This document shows, piece after piece, positions 7,926 through 9,071 of a DNA stretch of 9,071 bases. Position 1 is the first letter of the stretch. Every line of letters starts with the position of its first letter. The notes under the pieces are model-generated. The model was not told where the DNA came from, did not search any database, and was given only the letters and a program-made list of their open reading frames with translations. The translations under genes were made by a program, and so were the position numbers. Source of the DNA: Deltaproteobacteria bacterium (GTDB lineage: Bacteria > Desulfobacterota > JAFDIG01); the NCBI GenBank assembly GCA_019308145.1, contig JAFDIG010000070.1:1-9071 (forward strand), read 5' to 3'.

Positions 7926-8013
7926 AGAATGTAATTAGTTCGTACGGGAAAACGGATTAGTTACGTTTAGGCAGACATTACTCCCCTTATCTCTTTTGAA
8001 AAATCTAATTTTA

Positions 8014-8035
8014 TTTTTTGTAAATAAACAAAAAA
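8014..8035. terminator. Weak bidirectional hairpin downstream of purA
   Basis: TTTTTTGT (8014-8021) pairs with ACAAAAAA (8028-8035) around a 6-nt loop, between two convergent genes. Either strand carries a T run next to or within the stem. One G:C pair near the loop and seven A:T pairs make it a poor terminator; it is listed because no better one sits between purA and the opposing gene apart from the larger inverted repeat. Confidence 0.25.
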
Positions 8036-8046
8036 ATTATGTAGTA

Positions 8047-8161
8047 AACAAATGAAATGTCCACTTTTTATGATAACTTCTTTAAAAAAGTTAATCGCAT
8101 CATTTGGACCTGTAAACTTAATAGAGCTTAATAAAACCAAAAAATGGACATTTCATTTGTT
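8047..8161. repeat. 115-bp inverted-repeat element (MITE-like or IS remnant)
   Basis: The left arm AACAAATGAAATGTCCA (8047-8063) and right arm TGGACATTTCATTTGTT (8145-8161) are perfect 17-bp reverse complements. After one mismatch (C8064/A8144) the pairing continues for five T:A pairs (8065-8069 with 8139-8143), so the arms are about 23 bp. The 69-nt interior codes for nothing but has its own imperfect palindrome (8072-8096, GATAACTT ... AAGTTAATC with one bulge and one mismatch) and a direct repeat CTTAATA (8117-8123, 8127-8133). GGACAT of the right arm (8146-8151) recurs 21 bp further out (8167-8172). Long terminal repeats around a small non-coding core suggest a MITE or a shrunken insertion sequence. 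ATGTCC motifs repeated near an end recall IS21-family termini, but that is a tentative resemblance. A transcript could form a long hairpin and end both flanking genes. Confidence 0.65.
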
Positions 8162-8219
8162 AATGCGGACATCTTGACTTGATAGTAACACTTCACTAAT
8201 ACTTTGAACCATGTTTTGT

Positions 8220-8783
8220 CTATCTCTCCAACTTTATGGTCATATCTGATAAATCTTTAAAAATTAGAAACCAATATATGAACATTTCTCTCTCCATTTT
8301 TTGATAACTTTTAAACTTGTGTGAGATTATCTTCCAGAATTTCTCATTGTGTCTTTTCTCTATGATATGAACTATTTCATGGAAAATCACATATCTTATC
8401 AAATACTCTGGCAAATGTTTCATCAACCTGTTAACTGTTAGATTTTTTTTAGAACTGAGACTTGCCCACTTTGTCCTCATTTTTCTGAAATAAATGTGAT
8501 TCAATTCAACTCCTAACTCTTTGGATGATTCCTTCGCAAGAGAATGGATAAGTTTCCTAAACTCTTCTTCAGATCTTGTGACTAACTTCTTGTTTTTTGT
8601 ATTTTCCAGGCATTCTTTTATGAAGTCAAATTTCTTGATAATCCAATTTTTATATTTATCCAAAACAATATCAGGCTCATGACCAAGAGGAAGAACAATA
8701 AGAAGTTCTCCAGTTTTAAACTCTAATCTTGGATATTTCACAGCTCTATGAGAAACTTTATACGGGATATTATGAAGTTCCAT
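8220..8783 (-). CDS. YgjP-like (DUF45/M48-type) zinc metallopeptidase
   Basis: A 187-residue protein of the YgjP-like metallopeptidase family (DUF45), predicted soluble. The zinc site is HEIVH at 135-139 (His135, Glu136, His139), followed by RHNEKFWKII (144-153), where the family has a third zinc-binding His (His145 here). Upstream is the conserved block KMRTKWASLSSKKNLTVNR (101-119), matching the family's R-M-x-T-R-W-G-S-C-S pattern; here the Gly-Ser-Cys-Ser turn reads Ala-Ser-Leu-Ser, so the cysteine is absent. The N-terminal domain (1-90) is the usual beta/helix prelude. Such proteins are frequently encoded beside type I restriction genes, with unproven function. The ATG (8783-8781 on the minus strand) lies inside the upstream restriction gene, overlapping it by 14 nt, with a purine-rich GAGAGAG about 9 nt before it, so translation is probably coupled. 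No signal peptide is seen. Confidence 0.85.
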   Translation of the reverse strand: MELHNIPYKVSHRAVKYPRLEFKTGELLIVLPLGHEPDIVLDKYKNWIIKKFDFIKECLENTKNKKLVTRSEEEFRKLIHSLAKESSKELGVELNHIYFRKMRTKWASLSSKKNLTVNRLMKHLPEYLIRYVIFHEIVHIIEKRHNEKFWKIISHKFKSYQKMEREMFIYWFLIFKDLSDMTIKLER

Positions 8784-9071
8784 AGTTCTTTACTCTCTCA
8801 ATAAGTTTTTTATATAGTTTATCCATTTCTTCCAAAGTCATGCTGTATTTCCCTTTAAGCATTCTTGTGAATCTTCTTATTTCTCTTTCTACATTTTTTT
8901 CTACGGTAGGCTGATTAAACCAACCAGGAAACATGTAACTTTTAAGTCCTTCTGATATATTTCTTATTTCGTTTAACAGTTTTTCTTCTTTGCCAAATTT
9001 TTCTTCAAGGGCAAGCAATAGCGAATATTCAAGATCAGAAAAGCCTAATGATTTTTGTCTTTCAGAAAGTG
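8770..9071 (-). CDS. hsdR: Type I restriction enzyme R subunit, C-terminal end (partial)
   Basis: The minus-strand frame is open from the window edge to TAA at 8772-8770, giving the last 99 residues of a longer gene. The readable part starts LSERQKSLGFSDLEYSLLLALEEKFG and contains ISEGLKSYMFPGWFNQPTVEKNVEREIRRF, then a lysine-rich helix, LTLEEMD-like MTLEEMDKLY, and KLIERVKNYG. This tail (GW..QPTVEK.VEREIRRF ... EEMD.LY.KL...VKNYG) is typical of the C-terminus of type I HsdR subunits, which carry the nuclease and ATP-dependent translocase. The nuclease and helicase motifs lie outside the window, so the call rests on this tail and on the adjoining YgjP-like gene. A TTG at 9018-9016 is an internal codon, not a start, because the frame continues upstream with matching sequence. 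The 14-nt overlap with the next gene indicates an operon. Confidence 0.72.
   Translation of the reverse strand, partial: LSERQKSLGFSDLEYSLLLALEEKFGKEEKLLNEIRNISEGLKSYMFPGWFNQPTVEKNVEREIRRFTRMLKGKYSMTLEEMDKLYKKLIERVKNYGTS

Larger units (their letters stand above)
7926..8219. other. Convergent intergenic region with inverted-repeat element
   Basis: These 294 bases separate purA from the opposing metallopeptidase gene. The first part (7926-8046) holds a direct repeat ATTAGTT (7934-7940 and 7956-7962) around a CGTACG palindrome (7941-7946), and an AT-only-type hairpin TTTTTTGT (8014-8021) with ACAAAAAA (8028-8035). The second part is mostly the inverted-repeat element at 8047-8161. I found no open frame of useful size and no tRNA. 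Confidence 0.5.

Noticed and set aside
8047..8161. CRISPR repeat or complete insertion sequence
   Set aside because: There are only two inverted arms, not a series of direct repeats with spacers, and the 69-nt interior cannot encode a transposase.
9016..9018. Start of a small separate gene at TTG upstream of the metallopeptidase
   Set aside because: The frame remains open to the window edge and the extra residues read as a continuous helical extension, so this is the tail of a longer gene.

Overview
The window comes from an A+T-rich bacterium. Lysine is mostly AAA/AAG, AGA/AGG and ATA codons are common, and the Shine-Dalgarno sites are standard. Gene content (MoxR/DUF58/transglutaminase operon, class V aminotransferase next to serA, purA, type I restriction tail) fits an anaerobic or deep-branching Gram-negative lineage such as Desulfobacterota or Nitrospirota, but nothing here fixes the taxon. 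Most of the window is ordinary core genome.

Layout. (1) 1-3490, plus strand: a cell-envelope module. It holds the last 52 codons of a MoxR-type AAA+ ATPase, a DUF58 membrane protein, and a membrane-bound TgpA-like transglutaminase. The last two overlap by 4 nt. A 9-bp inverted repeat at the stop codon may end the transcript. (2) 3757-6488: a serine-biosynthesis pair, a class V PLP aminotransferase and SerA (D-3-phosphoglycerate dehydrogenase), 2 nt apart, behind a roughly 265-nt leader with a TTGACA-type promoter candidate. The aminotransferase is probably the phosphoserine aminotransferase, replacing SerC. (3) 6630-7925: purA, adenylosuccinate synthetase, complete. (4) 7926-8219: a convergent intergenic region with a compact 115-bp inverted-repeat element (17-bp perfect arms, about 22 bp with one mismatch), resembling a MITE or an insertion-sequence remnant. 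(5) 8220-9071, minus strand: a YgjP/DUF45-type zinc metallopeptidase overlapping by 14 nt the 3' end of an apparent type I restriction R subunit (hsdR), which runs off the window.

How the parts work together: the first block is probably one envelope-related operon, with the MoxR ATPase acting on a partner that includes DUF58. The second block converts 3-phosphoglycerate to phosphoserine; no serB is present. purA makes the AMP precursor and has its own good ribosome site. The minus-strand pair is the tail of a defence locus, so the inverted repeat sits between housekeeping genes and accessory DNA. I saw no CRISPR array, tRNA, rRNA or complete transposase gene. The most distinctive non-coding feature is the inverted-repeat element at 8047-8161.
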